This document shows, piece after piece, positions 42,712-52,867 of a stretch of DNA of 64,000 bases. Numbering within the stretch: position 1 is the first letter of the stretch; each line of letters opens with the position of its first letter. Origin of the DNA: Herbiconiux oxytropis (lineage in GTDB: Bacteria > Actinomycetota > Actinomycetes > Actinomycetales > Microbacteriaceae); assembly GCF_024979315.1 (NCBI RefSeq), contig NZ_JANLCK010000004.1, forward strand, positions 372,001-436,000. Direction: 5' to 3'. A program made the position numbers and the translations under genes. The notes under the pieces are model-generated. The model searched no databases, was not told where the DNA came from, and saw nothing but the letters and a program-made list of their open reading frames with translations.

Positions 42712-44444
42712 GGCAGCTCCACTCTCAGTTCGGTCCCGGCTCCCGCCGGGGAGATCAGTTCGAACGCTCCCCCGAGCGCGTCGACGCGGTCGGTGAGCCC
42801 CTTGAGCCCCGACCCGTCCTCCACGCGTGCTCCCCCGCGCCCGTCGTCTTTCACGCTCAGCCGCAGCACGCCCTCGGAGCGGGCCAGTGTGACCCGCACG
42901 GAACGCGCCTCGGAGTGCTTCACGGCGTTGGTGAGCCCCTCGGCCACGATCAGGTAGGCCGAGCGCGCGGTCGTCGGGTCGAGGGCGCGGTCGTCGACGT
43001 CGCTCACCAGGGTGGCAGGGATGTCGAGCCGGTCGACGAGGTCTTCGGTTGCGGCGGTCAGCCCGCGCTCGACGAGCGCCGAGGGCAGCACGGCGTGCAC
43101 GAGGCGGCGGAGATCGGCGGCGGCGTCATCGATGCGCGAGCGCAGGGCGGTGGCCGCGGCCGTGGTCGAAGGGGGTGCATCCCGCGAGTTGGCGATCTGC
43201 TGGGCGTCGAGCGCGAGCAGCACGAGCTGCACCTGGAGGCCGTCGTGCAGGTCGCGCGCGATGCGGCCCCGTTCCCGGTCGGCGGCCTCCACGATGCGCA
43301 GCCGCGAGAGCTGCAGCGCCTCGTTGCTCGCCACGAGCGCCGAGGTCAGCCGCTCCCGGTCCAGAGCGATCGCGAGCACCCGCCCGGCCCGGCGCACGGC
43401 CTCCGGATCGGTCAGCATGCGACCGTCGTAGCCGATCGCGCCCACGAGACGCGACTCCACGTGCACTTCCTGCCAGAGCCGCGGGGGCGCCTGCTCGTGC
43501 TCAGGCACCTGGGCGCCCGCGGCGTCGACGAAGGTCCCCTTCTCCTCCGACCAGTACGCCACCCGCAGCGAGTCGTCGCCGAGCGACCGGGCGAGCGCCT
43601 GCGCGACCGACGCGCCCGTGGAGCCAGCGTTCCCGAGCCACGCGCTCAGTGCATCCGCCTCGGCCGTCTGGGCGAAGCCGCCGCGCAGCACGCCGAGGAG
43701 GAAGGCGATGGGGATCCCGGCGAGAACGATCAGCTGGGTTCCGCCGATCACCACGCCGTCGGCACCGAGGAGTGCGAGCACGTTCGCCGAGACCGGGATG
43801 AGCACGACGGCGAGGATGCCGTAGAGGTAGAGCGGCAGCAGCACCCTCACGTTCTGCGGATCGGCCGACCGCAGCCGCCTGATCAGGAACACGGCCGTCG
43901 CCACCATGACCCCGAAGCCCACCGTGCTCTGCACGAGGACCGCGACCGACCGGAGGGCGGACTGGTCGGCGGGCAGGAGGTAGAGCGGCATCTGCAGGAG
44001 AAGGGTCACCCCGTACGCCGTGGCGACCGTCGTGACCGAGAAGGCGCCGTGCAGCCGGCCGGAGGGGAAGGCGTGGAGCAGGTGCACGGTCACGGCGAGG
44101 ATGAAGGTGGCGAACACCGTGCTGATCTCCGTCAGCACCGGCAGCCCCAGGTTGCCGGCCCCGCCCACGAACACCGCCACGGCGCCGGCGAGCAGCAGGC
44201 CGCCCGTGCCGCTCATCGGCCGTCGCCACCAGGCGATGACGCCGGCGGCGGTCCAGATGGCGTACACGGCGGTGAAGGCGGCCGGTATCCAGAACGGCAC
44301 CGGAGCGACCGCACCCACGGCCAGCTGGAGCCCCCCGCACACGAAGGCGAAGACCGCGAGCAGGATGAGCGCGGGTCTCAGCGCGTCGGCACGCACAGCG
44401 CGCAGCCGCACACCGCCCGCCCTCTGTTCGGTCAGTCTGATCAC
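42699..44444 (-). CDS. Membrane sensor histidine kinase (HisKA_3 type)
   Basis: 581-residue kinase. The N-terminal half holds about seven hydrophobic helices (25-255), followed by a GAF-like linker and the dimerisation domain with [18 protein letters not shown] (about 390-410, His in DLHD). The ATPase domain has [12 protein letters not shown] and DDGRGG. It should phosphorylate the adjacent NarL-type regulator. The sensing domain resembles membrane-embedded sensors; signal unknown. Confidence 0.93.
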   Translation of the reverse strand: MIRLTEQRAGGVRLRAVRADALRPALILLAVFAFVCGGLQLAVGAVAPVPFWIPAAFTAVYAIWTAAGVIAWWRRPMSGTGGLLLAGAVAVFVGGAGNLGLPVLTEISTVFATFILAVTVHLLHAFPSGRLHGAFSVTTVATAYGVTLLLQMPLYLLPADQSALRSVAVLVQSTVGFGVMVATAVFLIRRLRSADPQNVRVLLPLYLYGILAVVLIPVSANVLALLGADGVVIGGTQLIVLAGIPIAFLLGVLRGGFAQTAEADALSAWLGNAGSTGASVAQALARSLGDDSLRVAYWSEEKGTFVDAAGAQVPEHEQAPPRLWQEVHVESRLVGAIGYDGRMLTDPEAVRRAGRVLAIALDRERLTSALVASNEALQLSRLRIVEAADRERGRIARDLHDGLQVQLVLLALDAQQIANSRDAPPSTTAAATALRSRIDDAAADLRRLVHAVLPSALVERGLTAATEDLVDRLDIPATLVSDVDDRALDPTTARSAYLIVAEGLTNAVKHSEARSVRVTLARSEGVLRLSVKDDGRGGARVEDGSGLKGLTDRVDALGGAFELISPAGAGTELRVELPCAS

Positions 44445-44573
44445 GTCGCTCGGGTCACCACAGCGCGAGCCTAGGGGCGGCGAGGCGTCCCGCGGAAGGG
44501 ACCTGGGTCCAGGTGCGGGCCCTCAGGCACCCTCCGTGCACCCCGTCCGGGGGGCATCTTCTCTCCACCGGCG

Positions 44574-44617
44574 CTTCACCCCGCCGTCTCGCCCTGTTCA
44601 CTCGGCGTTCCGGCGAC
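44574..44617 (+). promoter_or_regulatory. 11-bp direct repeats resembling a PHO box upstream of alkaline phosphatase
   Basis: Four 11-bp units in register: CTTCACCCCGC (44574), CGTCTCGCCCT (44585), GTTCACTCGGC (44596) and GTTCCGGCGAC (44607). Units 1 and 3 fit the actinobacterial PhoP-box pattern GTTCAYYYRGC. They end 18 bp before the start codon. A separate dyad ACCTGG-GT-CCAGGT lies at 44501-44514. Confidence 0.4.
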
Positions 44618-44635
44618 GGGCGTGGGCTGAGCAGC

Positions 44636-46552
44636 ATGACACCCACCTCACACACCGGTCGCGCGATGCGCGCTCCGCTCGCGCTCTCCGCCGCGCTGCT
44701 CGTCGCGGCGAGCATCTGCATCCCCTCCACGGCGTTCGCCGCCGGCGACGACCTCTCTGCGAACGGCGGGGCCCAGCGCAACGACGGCGACAAGACCGCC
44801 CTGCTCCGCGACTCCATCGTTGACGGCCCCGCCAAGAACGTCATCCTGCTGATCGGCGACGGCATGGGCGACTCCGAGATCACGATCGCCCGCAACTACG
44901 AGTACGGGGCCGCCGGGGAGCTCCCCGGCATCGACGCACTGCCGCTGACCGGGCAGTACACGACCTATTCCCTCTACCGCGACGGCGAGAACAAGGGCAA
45001 GCCCGACGCCGTCCCCGACTCCGCGGCGACCGGATCGGCGTGGGCCACCGGCACGAAGACATTCGACAACGCCATCTCTGTCGACATCGACGGCAACCCC
45101 CAGGACACACTGATCGAGATCGCGAAGGCCAACGGACTGAAGACCGGCAACGTGTCCACGTCCGAGATCCAGGACGCGACGCCCGCGGTGCAGGCCGCCC
45201 ACGTCGACGCCCGCAGCTGCTACGGCCCCGACAGCCCCTCGTGCGGCGACGACGCCCTCGCGGCCGGGGGCCTCGGCTCGATCAGCGAGCAGCTGATCGA
45301 CACCCGCGCCGACGTCACTCTCGGCGGCGGCTCGACGAGCTTCGGCCAGACGGCGAAGGCCGGCCAGTGGAACGGTCAGACCCTCTTCGCCCAGGCGGAG
45401 GATCGCGGCTACCAGCTCGTCGACGACGGCGCGGCTCTCGCCGCCGTCGCGACCGCGGACCAGTCGCAGCCCGTTCTCGGCCTCTTCACCCCCGGCAACT
45501 TCCCCACACGTTTCGCGCCCTCGGTGGCGACCGTCGGAGGGGCCGACCTGCCGGCGGTGACCTGCGAGCCGAACCCCGACCGTCTCGCGACCGACCTCTC
45601 GCTCGCCTCCCTCACGACCAAGGCGATCGATCTGCTCGACACGGGCGACAAGGGCTTCTTCCTGCAGGTCGAGGGCGCCTCGATCGACAAGCAGGACCAC
45701 GCCGCGAACGCCTGCGGCCAGATCGGTGAGACCATCGACCTCGACGAGGCCGTGCAGGCGGCCCTGGCCTTCGCCGAGGCCGACGGAGAGACGCTCGTGA
45801 TCGTGACCGCCGACCACGCGCACACCAGCCAGATCGTCGACTCGACGCCTCCCACCAGCCTGAGCACGGCGCTCACGACGGCCGATGGCACCACGATGAA
45901 GGTCTCCTACGGCACCGCCGCCCTCGGCGGTTCGCAGCAGCACACCGGATCGCAGCTGCGTATCGCGGGCTACGGCCCCGGGGCCGCCCAGGTCGTGGGG
46001 CTCACCGACCAGACCGACAACTTCTTCACCATGGCGAACGCGCTCACGCTCGAGCGCGACACGGACGTCTTCAGCGCGGGGGCGACCGCGACCCTGACGC
46101 CCACCACTGTCCAGCCGGGCGGCGACCTCGTGCTCGATGCGGCCGGCTTCGGCGGCGACCGCCAGATCGACGCCGTCGTGCAGGGCGAGGCGGAAGGACT
46201 CGGCAGCCACGATCTCATCGACGGCGCCACGCGCTACGAGTTCAGCGGTCCTGCCGAGGAAGGCGCGCACGTGGTGACCCTCACAGGCCGCCAGAGCGGC
46301 AAGGTCGTCGAGGTGCCGTTCACCGTCGCGGCCGACGCACCCGCCACGCCGAGCCCGTCGCCCACGCCCCCTCCGGCAGCGCCCGCCCCCGACGGCGGCG
46401 CAGGAGGTGACTCCGGCTCGGCCGGTTCGGGTGCCTCGGTGCTCGGCTCGACCGGCGCCGTCGTGGCCCCTGTGCTCACCGTCGGGGCCCTTCTCCTCGC
46501 GGCCGGCGCCTACCTCTTCGCACGCCAGCGACGTCGCCAGCACACCGCCTGA
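44636..46552 (+). CDS. Secreted alkaline phosphatase with C-terminal membrane anchor
   Basis: 638-residue phosphomonoesterase releasing phosphate outside the cell. Signal peptide with AFA cleavage near residue 37. Metal motif [11 protein letters not shown] near 65, nucleophile Ser in [13 protein letters not shown] near 125, [11 protein letters not shown] near 350 and TADHAHTS near 395 supply the zinc and magnesium ligands. A beta-sandwich domain and a Pro/Ser/Gly stalk precede LGSTG, a hydrophobic helix and ARQRRRQ, an LPxTG-like anchor. ATG 44636; an internal ATG at 44666 is possible. Confidence 0.92.
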   Translation: MTPTSHTGRAMRAPLALSAALLVAASICIPSTAFAAGDDLSANGGAQRNDGDKTALLRDSIVDGPAKNVILLIGDGMGDSEITIARNYEYGAAGELPGIDALPLTGQYTTYSLYRDGENKGKPDAVPDSAATGSAWATGTKTFDNAISVDIDGNPQDTLIEIAKANGLKTGNVSTSEIQDATPAVQAAHVDARSCYGPDSPSCGDDALAAGGLGSISEQLIDTRADVTLGGGSTSFGQTAKAGQWNGQTLFAQAEDRGYQLVDDGAALAAVATADQSQPVLGLFTPGNFPTRFAPSVATVGGADLPAVTCEPNPDRLATDLSLASLTTKAIDLLDTGDKGFFLQVEGASIDKQDHAANACGQIGETIDLDEAVQAALAFAEADGETLVIVTADHAHTSQIVDSTPPTSLSTALTTADGTTMKVSYGTAALGGSQQHTGSQLRIAGYGPGAAQVVGLTDQTDNFFTMANALTLERDTDVFSAGATATLTPTTVQPGGDLVLDAAGFGGDRQIDAVVQGEAEGLGSHDLIDGATRYEFSGPAEEGAHVVTLTGRQSGKVVEVPFTVAADAPATPSPSPTPPPAAPAPDGGAGGDSGSAGSGASVLGSTGAVVAPVLTVGALLLAAGAYLFARQRRRQHTA

Positions 46553-46568
46553 CGCCCCCCGAGAAACG

Positions 46569-46603
46569 AGAGAAGGCCCGGTCGCGATGACCGGGCCTTC
46601 TCT
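46569..46603 (+). terminator. Rho-independent terminator of alkaline phosphatase
   Basis: Perfect 15-bp arms AGAGAAGGCCCGGTC (46569-46583) and GACCGGGCCTTCTCT (46589-46603), 5-nt loop, followed by the T-rich TCTTGTT, 16 bp after the stop. Confidence 0.88.
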
Positions 46604-46607
46604 TCTT

Positions 46608-46627
46608 GTTGCGGGGACAGGATTTGA
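46608..46627 (-). repeat. Fragment of the tRNA-fMet 3' end
   Basis: The 20 bp GTTGCGGGGACAGGATTTGA is identical to the 3' end (T-arm to acceptor) of the intact tRNA-fMet gene 155 bp away; homology stops abruptly before the T-loop is complete. It is a remnant or a target-site-like duplication, not a gene. Confidence 0.85.
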
Positions 46628-46723
46628 CTCCCCACCGCGCCCTCCAAGCGCCGCATACGGCGCTCGGAGCCTCCGCACGGCGTGGGCCCACGAGCAGGGT
46701 CGCGTCCGGGCCCCGCGACGCAA

Positions 46724-46758
46724 AAAGGTGGGCCCGGTCGATGACCGGGCCCACCTTT
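46724..46758 (-). terminator. Rho-independent terminator of tRNA-fMet copy 2
   Basis: Perfect 16-bp arms AAAGGTGGGCCCGGTC (46724-46739) and GACCGGGCCCACCTTT (46743-46758), 3-nt loop. On the minus strand the stem is followed by a run of five T. It lies 4 bp after the tRNA. Between 46628 and 46723 there are only smaller palindromes (CGTGGGCCCACG at 46681-46692; GTCGCG/CGCGAC at 46699-46719). Confidence 0.88.
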
Positions 46759-46762
46759 ATCG

Positions 46763-46836
46763 TTGCGGGGACAGGATTTGAACCTGCGACCTCTGGGTTA
46801 TGAGCCCAGCGAGCTACCGAACTGCTCCACCCCGCG
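46763..46836 (-). tRNA. tRNA-fMet (initiator, anticodon CAT), CCA not encoded
   Basis: 74 nt, identical in body to the copy at 35661-35737 with the C1-A72 mismatch and GGG/CCC anticodon stem, but the genomic sequence after A73 is CG instead of CCA, so CCA must be added by tRNA nucleotidyltransferase. Followed by its own terminator. Confidence 0.96.
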
Positions 46837-46884
46837 GCACAAGAAGCTAACTTAGCATGCGCCGCGGAGTGGTGCAACCACGAA

Positions 46885-49824
46885 TCAGTCCGAGGCGGCG
46901 ATGGCCTGCTCGATGGCGGCCTGCAGGCGCTCGTCGGCCTCGCCGTAGGCGGTCCAGTCGCCGGCCTTGAGAGCGGCTTCGCGCTCGGCGAGAGCCGTCT
47001 GCGCCGCGGTCAGTGCGGCCACGAGCTCCGGCGAGCCCGTGATCGGCGTCGTCGGCGCGGGGGCGGTTCCGGTTCCACCCTCGTCGGTCGTTCCGCCGTC
47101 GCCGTCCGGATCCGAGACCACCGGGTCGGAGCCGTCGACCGGAGTCACGTCGGTGTCGCCCGCCTGGGCTCCGGAGTCGCCGTCGAACAGGGCGTCGAGC
47201 GCCCCGTCGAGCGTGCTCTCGAACGCGATCTTGTTGCCGAACGACACCAGCACGCGCTGGAGCAGCGGGAAGCTCGTCTCACCGCGCGACTGCACGTAGA
47301 CCGGCTGCACGTAGAGCAGACCACCGCCGACGGGCAGCGTGAGCAGGTTTCCGCTGATCACCTGGCTCTCACCCTGTCGCAGCAGGTTGAGCGCCGAAGA
47401 GACGGCTGGGTCGGACGAGAAGCTGTTCTGCACCTGACCGGGGCCGGGGATCGTGTCGTCCTTCGGCAGCGTCAGGAGCCTCAGCGCACCGTAGTCGCTC
47501 GACTTCGTGCCCTCGGCGTCGCCCGCGTTCGAGTCGACCGCGAGGTAGCCCGTAAGCACGCTCCGCGAGGTGTCGGCCCCCTGCTGGGTGAGCGGGATGA
47601 ACGTCGAGTAGAGCGAGTACGACGGATCGTCCTGCGTCGGCATCTGCAGCGTGAGGTAGTACGGCGGCTGCAGCGTGGGGTTCGTCGGCGGAGTGGTCGG
47701 ATCGTTGGGCGTCGTCCAGGCGTCCTCCTGCGAGTAGAAGGAGCCGGCATCCGTCACGTGGTACTGACCGAGGATCGAGCGCTGCACCTTGAAGAGGTCG
47801 GCGGGGTAGCGCACGTGGCTCATCAGGTCGCCGCTCATCTCGTCGATCGACTTGAGCGTCGACGGGTAGATCTTCTGCCAGGTCTCCAGCAGCGGATCCG
47901 TCTCGTCCCACGCGTAGAGCGTGACCGAGCCGTCGTAGGCGTCGACCGTGGCCTTCACCGAGTTGCGGATGTAGTTGATGTCGTCGACCGGGTACGCCGG
48001 GGTGGGCGTGTAGGTGTCGGCGATCGACTCGCTGAGCGACTGCACGCGCGAGTAGGGGTAGTTCGCCGAGGTCGTGTAGCCGTCGACGATCCAGACGACC
48101 TTGCCGTCGACGACCGACGGGTAGGGGTCGGAGTCGATCGTGAGGTACGGCGCGACCTTCGAGACGCGCTCGGCGGGGTCGCGGTCGTAGAGGATCTGCG
48201 AGTCGTCGTTCACCGCATCCGAGAGGAAGATCTGCTCGGACTGGAACTTCAGCGCGTAGACGAGCCGCTTGAAGATGTTGTCGAGCTTGGGCCCGCCTTC
48301 GCCGTCGAACGTCGTGTAGGTCTGCGAGGCGCCGTCTTCTCCGGACGGGTAGTCGAGCTCGATGTTGGGCGAGCCCTCGGGGCCGCCCACGATCGAGTAG
48401 GCGGGCGAGTCCTCGCCGAAGTAGATGCGCGGCTCGAAGTCGCCGAGCTCGCCCACGGTCGGGATGCCCGACTCGAGGAACACGGGCTGGCCGTCGCCCG
48501 AGCGCTGGTTGCCGTAGGCGGCGACCACGCCGTAGCCGTGGGTGTAGACGACGGTCTGGTTGTACCAGGTGGCCGAGGAGCCGAGGGCGTCGATGTCGAT
48601 GTCACGCACGGTGACCACGGCATCCTGCACCTGGCCGTCGATGTTGTAGCGGTCGACGTCGAGCTGCGGCGGGAACTGGTAGTACTGCCGGAACTGCTGC
48701 AGCTGCTGGAACGACCGCGTGACGAGGGCGGGGTCGAGGATGCGGATGTTGGCCGTCGTCTCGGCGTCGTTGCGGAGCGCTCCCGCCTCGGCCGTGGTGG
48801 TGGCGTCGTAGGGGGTCTCCTCCACGTCGGCCACATCGTACGCGTCGCGGGTCATGTCGATGTTGCGCTGGATGTACTCCTGCTCGAGCGTGCGCTCGGA
48901 CGGGTCGACCTGGAAGCGCTGCACGACCCACGGCGCGAGCGAGCCGAGGATCAGGGCGATCACGACGAGGAGCGCCGTGGCGATGATCGGCAGGCGCCAG
49001 CGGCCGATGACGGCGGCCACGATGAAGAGCACGGCCACGATGGCGGCGACGCCGGCGAGGATCTGGAGACCAGGGATGGTGGCGTTGACATCGGAGTACG
49101 AGGCACCCGTGATGAGCCCCGAGTCATTGGCGAGGGTGGCGAACTGGTCGAGCCAGATGCTCACGGCCTGCAGCAGGAGGTAGAGCGCGGCGGTGATGGC
49201 CATCTGGATGCGCGCGACCTTGGAGATGCGCACCTCGCGCTGGCTGAACCGGATGGCGCCGTAGAGGTAGCTGGTGGCGATGCCGGCGAGGCCCGCCACG
49301 ATCACGACGGCCGAGGCGAAGCCCACGACGCCGCGGAGGAAGGGCAGGTCGTAGATGTAGAACGAGATGTCGAGGCCGAACTGCGGATCGGTCTGGCCGA
49401 ACGCGGTGCGGTTGAGGTACTGCAGGGTGAGCTGCCAGCGCGACGCGGTGGCGACACCGGCGAAGAGGCCGAGCACGGCGGGCACGCCGAAGGTGGCGAG
49501 ACGGCGGAGGGGCTCGATCACCTGCTGGTAGCGGTCGAGCTGCGAGTTGAGCTTCGCGTAGACCGGTCGCCGGCGGAAGGCGATCTCGATCGAGGCCCAG
49601 ACCGGCAGCGCCATGGCGAGGAAGCCGATGACGAACATCACTCCCCCGGCGAGCCACTGCGTGGTCAGAACGCTCAGGAAGCCCAGCTGGTCGTACCAGA
49701 GGATCTCGGTGTACAGGGTGCTGAAGACGAAGAAGAGAATCGCCAGGACGACCACGATCGCGATGGCTATCGCGAGAGTGACTCTCGATCGTCGTGCGGG
49801 CTTCTCTGCTGTTTGCGAAGTCAC
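46885..49824 (-). CDS. UPF0182 family large membrane protein
   Basis: 979 residues. Seven or so hydrophobic helices in the first 310 residues, then a large extracytoplasmic domain (WYNQTVVYTHGYGVVAAYGN near 425, YPADLFKVQRSILGQYHV near 650). The C-terminus is acidic and Gly/Pro/Thr-rich with a final helical segment. Function is unknown, although conserved across actinobacteria and some firmicutes. GTG 49824; upstream CTAGGATT occurs twice (49859-49880 region) as possible promoter. Next to the Lon-like protease as in mycobacteria. Confidence 0.93.
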   Translation of the reverse strand: MTSQTAEKPARRSRVTLAIAIAIVVVLAILFFVFSTLYTEILWYDQLGFLSVLTTQWLAGGVMFVIGFLAMALPVWASIEIAFRRRPVYAKLNSQLDRYQQVIEPLRRLATFGVPAVLGLFAGVATASRWQLTLQYLNRTAFGQTDPQFGLDISFYIYDLPFLRGVVGFASAVVIVAGLAGIATSYLYGAIRFSQREVRISKVARIQMAITAALYLLLQAVSIWLDQFATLANDSGLITGASYSDVNATIPGLQILAGVAAIVAVLFIVAAVIGRWRLPIIATALLVVIALILGSLAPWVVQRFQVDPSERTLEQEYIQRNIDMTRDAYDVADVEETPYDATTTAEAGALRNDAETTANIRILDPALVTRSFQQLQQFRQYYQFPPQLDVDRYNIDGQVQDAVVTVRDIDIDALGSSATWYNQTVVYTHGYGVVAAYGNQRSGDGQPVFLESGIPTVGELGDFEPRIYFGEDSPAYSIVGGPEGSPNIELDYPSGEDGASQTYTTFDGEGGPKLDNIFKRLVYALKFQSEQIFLSDAVNDDSQILYDRDPAERVSKVAPYLTIDSDPYPSVVDGKVVWIVDGYTTSANYPYSRVQSLSESIADTYTPTPAYPVDDINYIRNSVKATVDAYDGSVTLYAWDETDPLLETWQKIYPSTLKSIDEMSGDLMSHVRYPADLFKVQRSILGQYHVTDAGSFYSQEDAWTTPNDPTTPPTNPTLQPPYYLTLQMPTQDDPSYSLYSTFIPLTQQGADTSRSVLTGYLAVDSNAGDAEGTKSSDYGALRLLTLPKDDTIPGPGQVQNSFSSDPAVSSALNLLRQGESQVISGNLLTLPVGGGLLYVQPVYVQSRGETSFPLLQRVLVSFGNKIAFESTLDGALDALFDGDSGAQAGDTDVTPVDGSDPVVSDPDGDGGTTDEGGTGTAPAPTTPITGSPELVAALTAAQTALAEREAALKAGDWTAYGEADERLQAAIEQAIAASD

Positions 49825-49938
49825 GTGTGCCTCTGGGTCGCTGTGCTGTGTCCATCAATCCTAGACACCTGAATCCTAGGGAGGCGTCGCTGAGAGAGCG
49901 CTGTCGGCGAACAGCGCATCACCTGCGGACGTGCGGGA

Positions 49939-51135
49939 CTACGAGCCCGCCAGGACCGCTTCGCAGGTCGGCAGTGCGCTCGTGTCGCCGCCGTCGGCGA
50001 TGGTCTCGACAGCGGTCATCGCCTCGTCGAGGGTCGCGACCGCGAACACCCGGATGCCGTCGGGCACGTGGCCCACGACCTCGCCGCAGTTGGTGGCCGG
50101 TGCGAGGAACCAGTCGGCGCCGGCGTCGCGGGCGCCGAAGAGCTTCTGCCTGATGCCGCCGATGGGGCCGACCGTGCCGGCGTCGTCGATCGTGCCGGTG
50201 CCCGCGATGTTCTCTCCTCCGTTGAGCTCGCCGGGGGTGAGCTTGTCGATGATCCCGAGCGCGAACATCATGCCGGCGCTCGGACCGCCCACGTCGTCGA
50301 GCTGGATCACGACGTCGAAGGGGAACTCGTAGCCGTAGCTCACGCCGATGCCGATGACGGGGTCGGTGGAGCCAGGGGCGAGGCGGGGTGTGACCTCGAC
50401 GCTCCGTGCGTCGTCGGAGGGTTCGCCGGTCTCGGGGTCGTCGGCCGACCGCACGACGAGGGTCGCGGGCGACTCGGTGCCGTTCGCGGCGAGCTCGGCC
50501 TTCAGCTCCTCGATGTCGTCGACCGGCACGCCGTTGACCGACTCGATCACGTCGCCGGTCCCGAGCACTCCTGCAGCGGCGCCGTCCTCCGTCACTCCCG
50601 CGACCGTCACCTCGCGGGTGTAGTCGATCCCCAGCTGGCCCAGGGCGGCGGCGATGGCCTCGGTCTGGCTGTCGACCATGAGAGCCGCGTTCTGCTCGTT
50701 GCGCTGCTCGGTGCTCACGGTCGGCGGGTAGATGAGGTCGATCGGCACGACGGCCTTGCTGGTGTCGAACCAGGCGGAGAAGATCTCGGCCCAGGACGGG
50801 CGCTGCTCCCTGGTGCCGCGCACCGAGACCGTGAGCATGTCGAGGGTGCCCGCCGTGGGGTAGGTCTCGGCTCCGTCGATCGAGATGAGGGGCACGTCCT
50901 CGCCATCCTGCTCCTGCGTGCCGAGGGTGTCGTAGACCGGGCCCGGCTGCTCGATCGCGTAAGGGGCGGGGAGGAAGCTCATGACGAGGCCGAGCACGAG
51001 AGCGACCAGGAGCATGGTCCAGCCGGTGCGGGCACGGCGAGACGAGCGGGGGCGTGCGGGCTCGTCGGCGCGGTACGGGAGGTCGCCGTCCGGGCGCTCG
51101 TCGGGAGACTCCACCGGGGGTGGGAACAGGGTCAC
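49939..51135 (-). CDS. Membrane-anchored PDZ and Lon-like serine protease (YlbL family)
   Basis: 398-residue S16-type protease outside the membrane. One N-terminal helix (about 34-55), a PDZ domain (about 165-245), and a Lon proteolytic domain with Ser286 in GGPSAGMMFAL and Lys331 in IRQKLFGARDAG. The 45-residue spacing is that of the Lon Ser-Lys dyad. GTG 51135 with GAGAGGA upstream; frames further upstream belong to the divergent gene. Divergent from the zinc protease gene. Confidence 0.93.
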   Translation of the reverse strand: MTLFPPPVESPDERPDGDLPYRADEPARPRSSRRARTGWTMLLVALVLGLVMSFLPAPYAIEQPGPVYDTLGTQEQDGEDVPLISIDGAETYPTAGTLDMLTVSVRGTREQRPSWAEIFSAWFDTSKAVVPIDLIYPPTVSTEQRNEQNAALMVDSQTEAIAAALGQLGIDYTREVTVAGVTEDGAAAGVLGTGDVIESVNGVPVDDIEELKAELAANGTESPATLVVRSADDPETGEPSDDARSVEVTPRLAPGSTDPVIGIGVSYGYEFPFDVVIQLDDVGGPSAGMMFALGIIDKLTPGELNGGENIAGTGTIDDAGTVGPIGGIRQKLFGARDAGADWFLAPATNCGEVVGHVPDGIRVFAVATLDEAMTAVETIADGGDTSALPTCEAVLAGS

Positions 51136-51352
51136 GGGGTCCTCTCGCTGCGAACGGGCGCCTCCGCGGCGACGGGTCGGCGACCGGCGGTGCCGGTGTT
51201 CGCCACGGGCGCACGGCCGAGCGGTCAAGCTTATGCGAAAACCCAGCCTGGGCGGTGGGCCAGCCGTTAGCGTAGAAGCACTGTCTGACAGCGCGCATGG
51301 AACGTGCTCGGAGCCGACCCGGTGCCCGCTGTCGCCAATGAGGAGGAACACC

Positions 51353-52771
51353 GTGAGCGACCAGCCCCGCGACGATTCGGAGGACGAGTTCCGCGACATG
51401 CTGCGCGCGTTCCTGTCAGGCAACTCCGAGATCGACCCCTCCAAGCTCGCGAGCGCCGCGGGTCTCCCGTCCGATCCGGCGGCCGTGCAGCAGCTCATGG
51501 CGCAGCTCCAGAACGCCATGCAGGCCTCGACCGACGGCGTCAACTGGGACGCAGCGCGCACCCAGGCCGAGCAGATCGCCGGCACCGCGAGCCTCGCCGT
51601 GACCGACCAGACCAGGGCGGCGCTCGACCAGGCGCTGCACGTGGCGACGCTGTGGCTCGACGAGGTCACCTCGCTCTCGGACTCAGCGGTCGCCCCGCGC
51701 CTGCTGACTCGCGCCGAGTGGGCCACGGCCACCATCCCGGTCTGGACCCAGCTCGCCGAGCCCGTGGCCGTGAGCATCTCGGATGCTCTCACCTCCGTGC
51801 TCCGCGACCAGGCGCCCGAGGAGATGGCCGGCATGATCGCCGGCGCCAGCCAGATGATGCGCAACCTCGGCGGCACCCTCTTCGCCATGCAGCTCGGCCA
51901 GATCGTCGGCCAGCTCTCCAAGGAGGTCGTCTCCGGCGGCGACGTCGGCATCCCGCTGCTCGAAGAGGGCCAGGCGGCTCTCGTGCCGCAGAACGTCGCC
52001 GAGTTCGGCGAGGGCCTCGACATCCCCGCCGAGGAGGTGCAGCTCTACCTCGCCATCCGTGAGCTCGCCCACGCCCGCCTCTTCCGGCACGCGCGGTGGC
52101 TGCGACTGCATGTGATCTCTTCGATCACCGAGTTCGCGAAGGGCATCACGATCGACACCGAGCGACTCGAGGAGCTCGCCTCGAGCTTCGACCCCTCGAA
52201 CCCCGAGGAGCTCCGCGACGCCATGGCCTCCGGCGCCCTCATCCCGCCTAAGACCGAGCAGCAGCTGCACGCCCTCGCGCGGCTCGAGACCACCCTCGCC
52301 CTGATCGAGGGCTGGGTCGACGTCGTCACCGCCCAGGCCTCGAGCCGGTTGCCCCGCTGGAACGCGATCGCCGAGACCGTGCGCCGCCGCCGCGCCACCG
52401 GTGGGCCCGCCGAGTCGGCCTTCGGGTCGCTCATCGGGCTCGAGCTCCGGCCGCGGCGTCTCCGCGACGCCGCAGCCCTGTGGCAGCAGGTCACGGATGC
52501 GGTGGGCCAGGAGAAGAGGGACGCACTGTGGTCGCACCCCGACCTGGTCCCCACGTCCTCGGATCTCGACGAGCCGGGCGCGCTCGTGGCGCGACTGCTT
52601 GCTCCGGCGCCGGAGCCGGACGAGATGGACCAGGCGCTCGAAGATCTTCTGCGCTCCGAGGAGTCGAAGGGGTCGGACTCGTCGTCGGACTCCGACTCCT
52701 CGTCGCCCTCGGACTCCTCGCCCGGCTCCTCGCCCTCGTCCGACGACGAGGATCAGCCGCCGGCCGTCTGA
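51353..52771 (+). CDS. Zinc-dependent metalloprotease-like protein (DUF2342)
   Basis: 472-residue soluble protein of the DUF2342/zinicin family. The core IRELAHARLFRHARWLRLH near 230-250 holds the metal-site region, and LALIEGWVDVVT near 320 carries the Glu. An AGGAGG site precedes GTG 51353. The C-terminus is a long Ser/Asp-rich tract (SDSSSDSDSSSPS). Often noted near coenzyme F420 genes in other actinobacteria, but its substrate is unknown. Conserved gene pair with the downstream RRE/E1-like gene. Confidence 0.88.
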   Translation: MSDQPRDDSEDEFRDMLRAFLSGNSEIDPSKLASAAGLPSDPAAVQQLMAQLQNAMQASTDGVNWDAARTQAEQIAGTASLAVTDQTRAALDQALHVATLWLDEVTSLSDSAVAPRLLTRAEWATATIPVWTQLAEPVAVSISDALTSVLRDQAPEEMAGMIAGASQMMRNLGGTLFAMQLGQIVGQLSKEVVSGGDVGIPLLEEGQAALVPQNVAEFGEGLDIPAEEVQLYLAIRELAHARLFRHARWLRLHVISSITEFAKGITIDTERLEELASSFDPSNPEELRDAMASGALIPPKTEQQLHALARLETTLALIEGWVDVVTAQASSRLPRWNAIAETVRRRRATGGPAESAFGSLIGLELRPRRLRDAAALWQQVTDAVGQEKRDALWSHPDLVPTSSDLDEPGALVARLLAPAPEPDEMDQALEDLLRSEESKGSDSSSDSDSSSPSDSSPGSSPSSDDEDQPPAV

Positions 52772-52867
52772 ACCACCTCTCCTCCACCGGCGCTCGTCGG
52801 CTGAGGAGCTCGCACGCCGCCTGTGGAGAACTGCTCGGGGCCGTGGCCGGTGGTGCAGGATGCCGGG

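Noticed and set aside
46476-46877. 133-residue minus-strand ORF containing HNPEVAGSNPVPAT
   Set aside because: This peptide is the well-known artefact of translating through a tRNA gene; the region holds tRNA-fMet, its remnant and hairpins.
47758-49872. 704-residue plus-strand ORF opposite UPF0182
   Set aside because: Low-complexity Val/Arg/Glu/Gly shadow; the minus strand encodes a membrane protein with clear family features.
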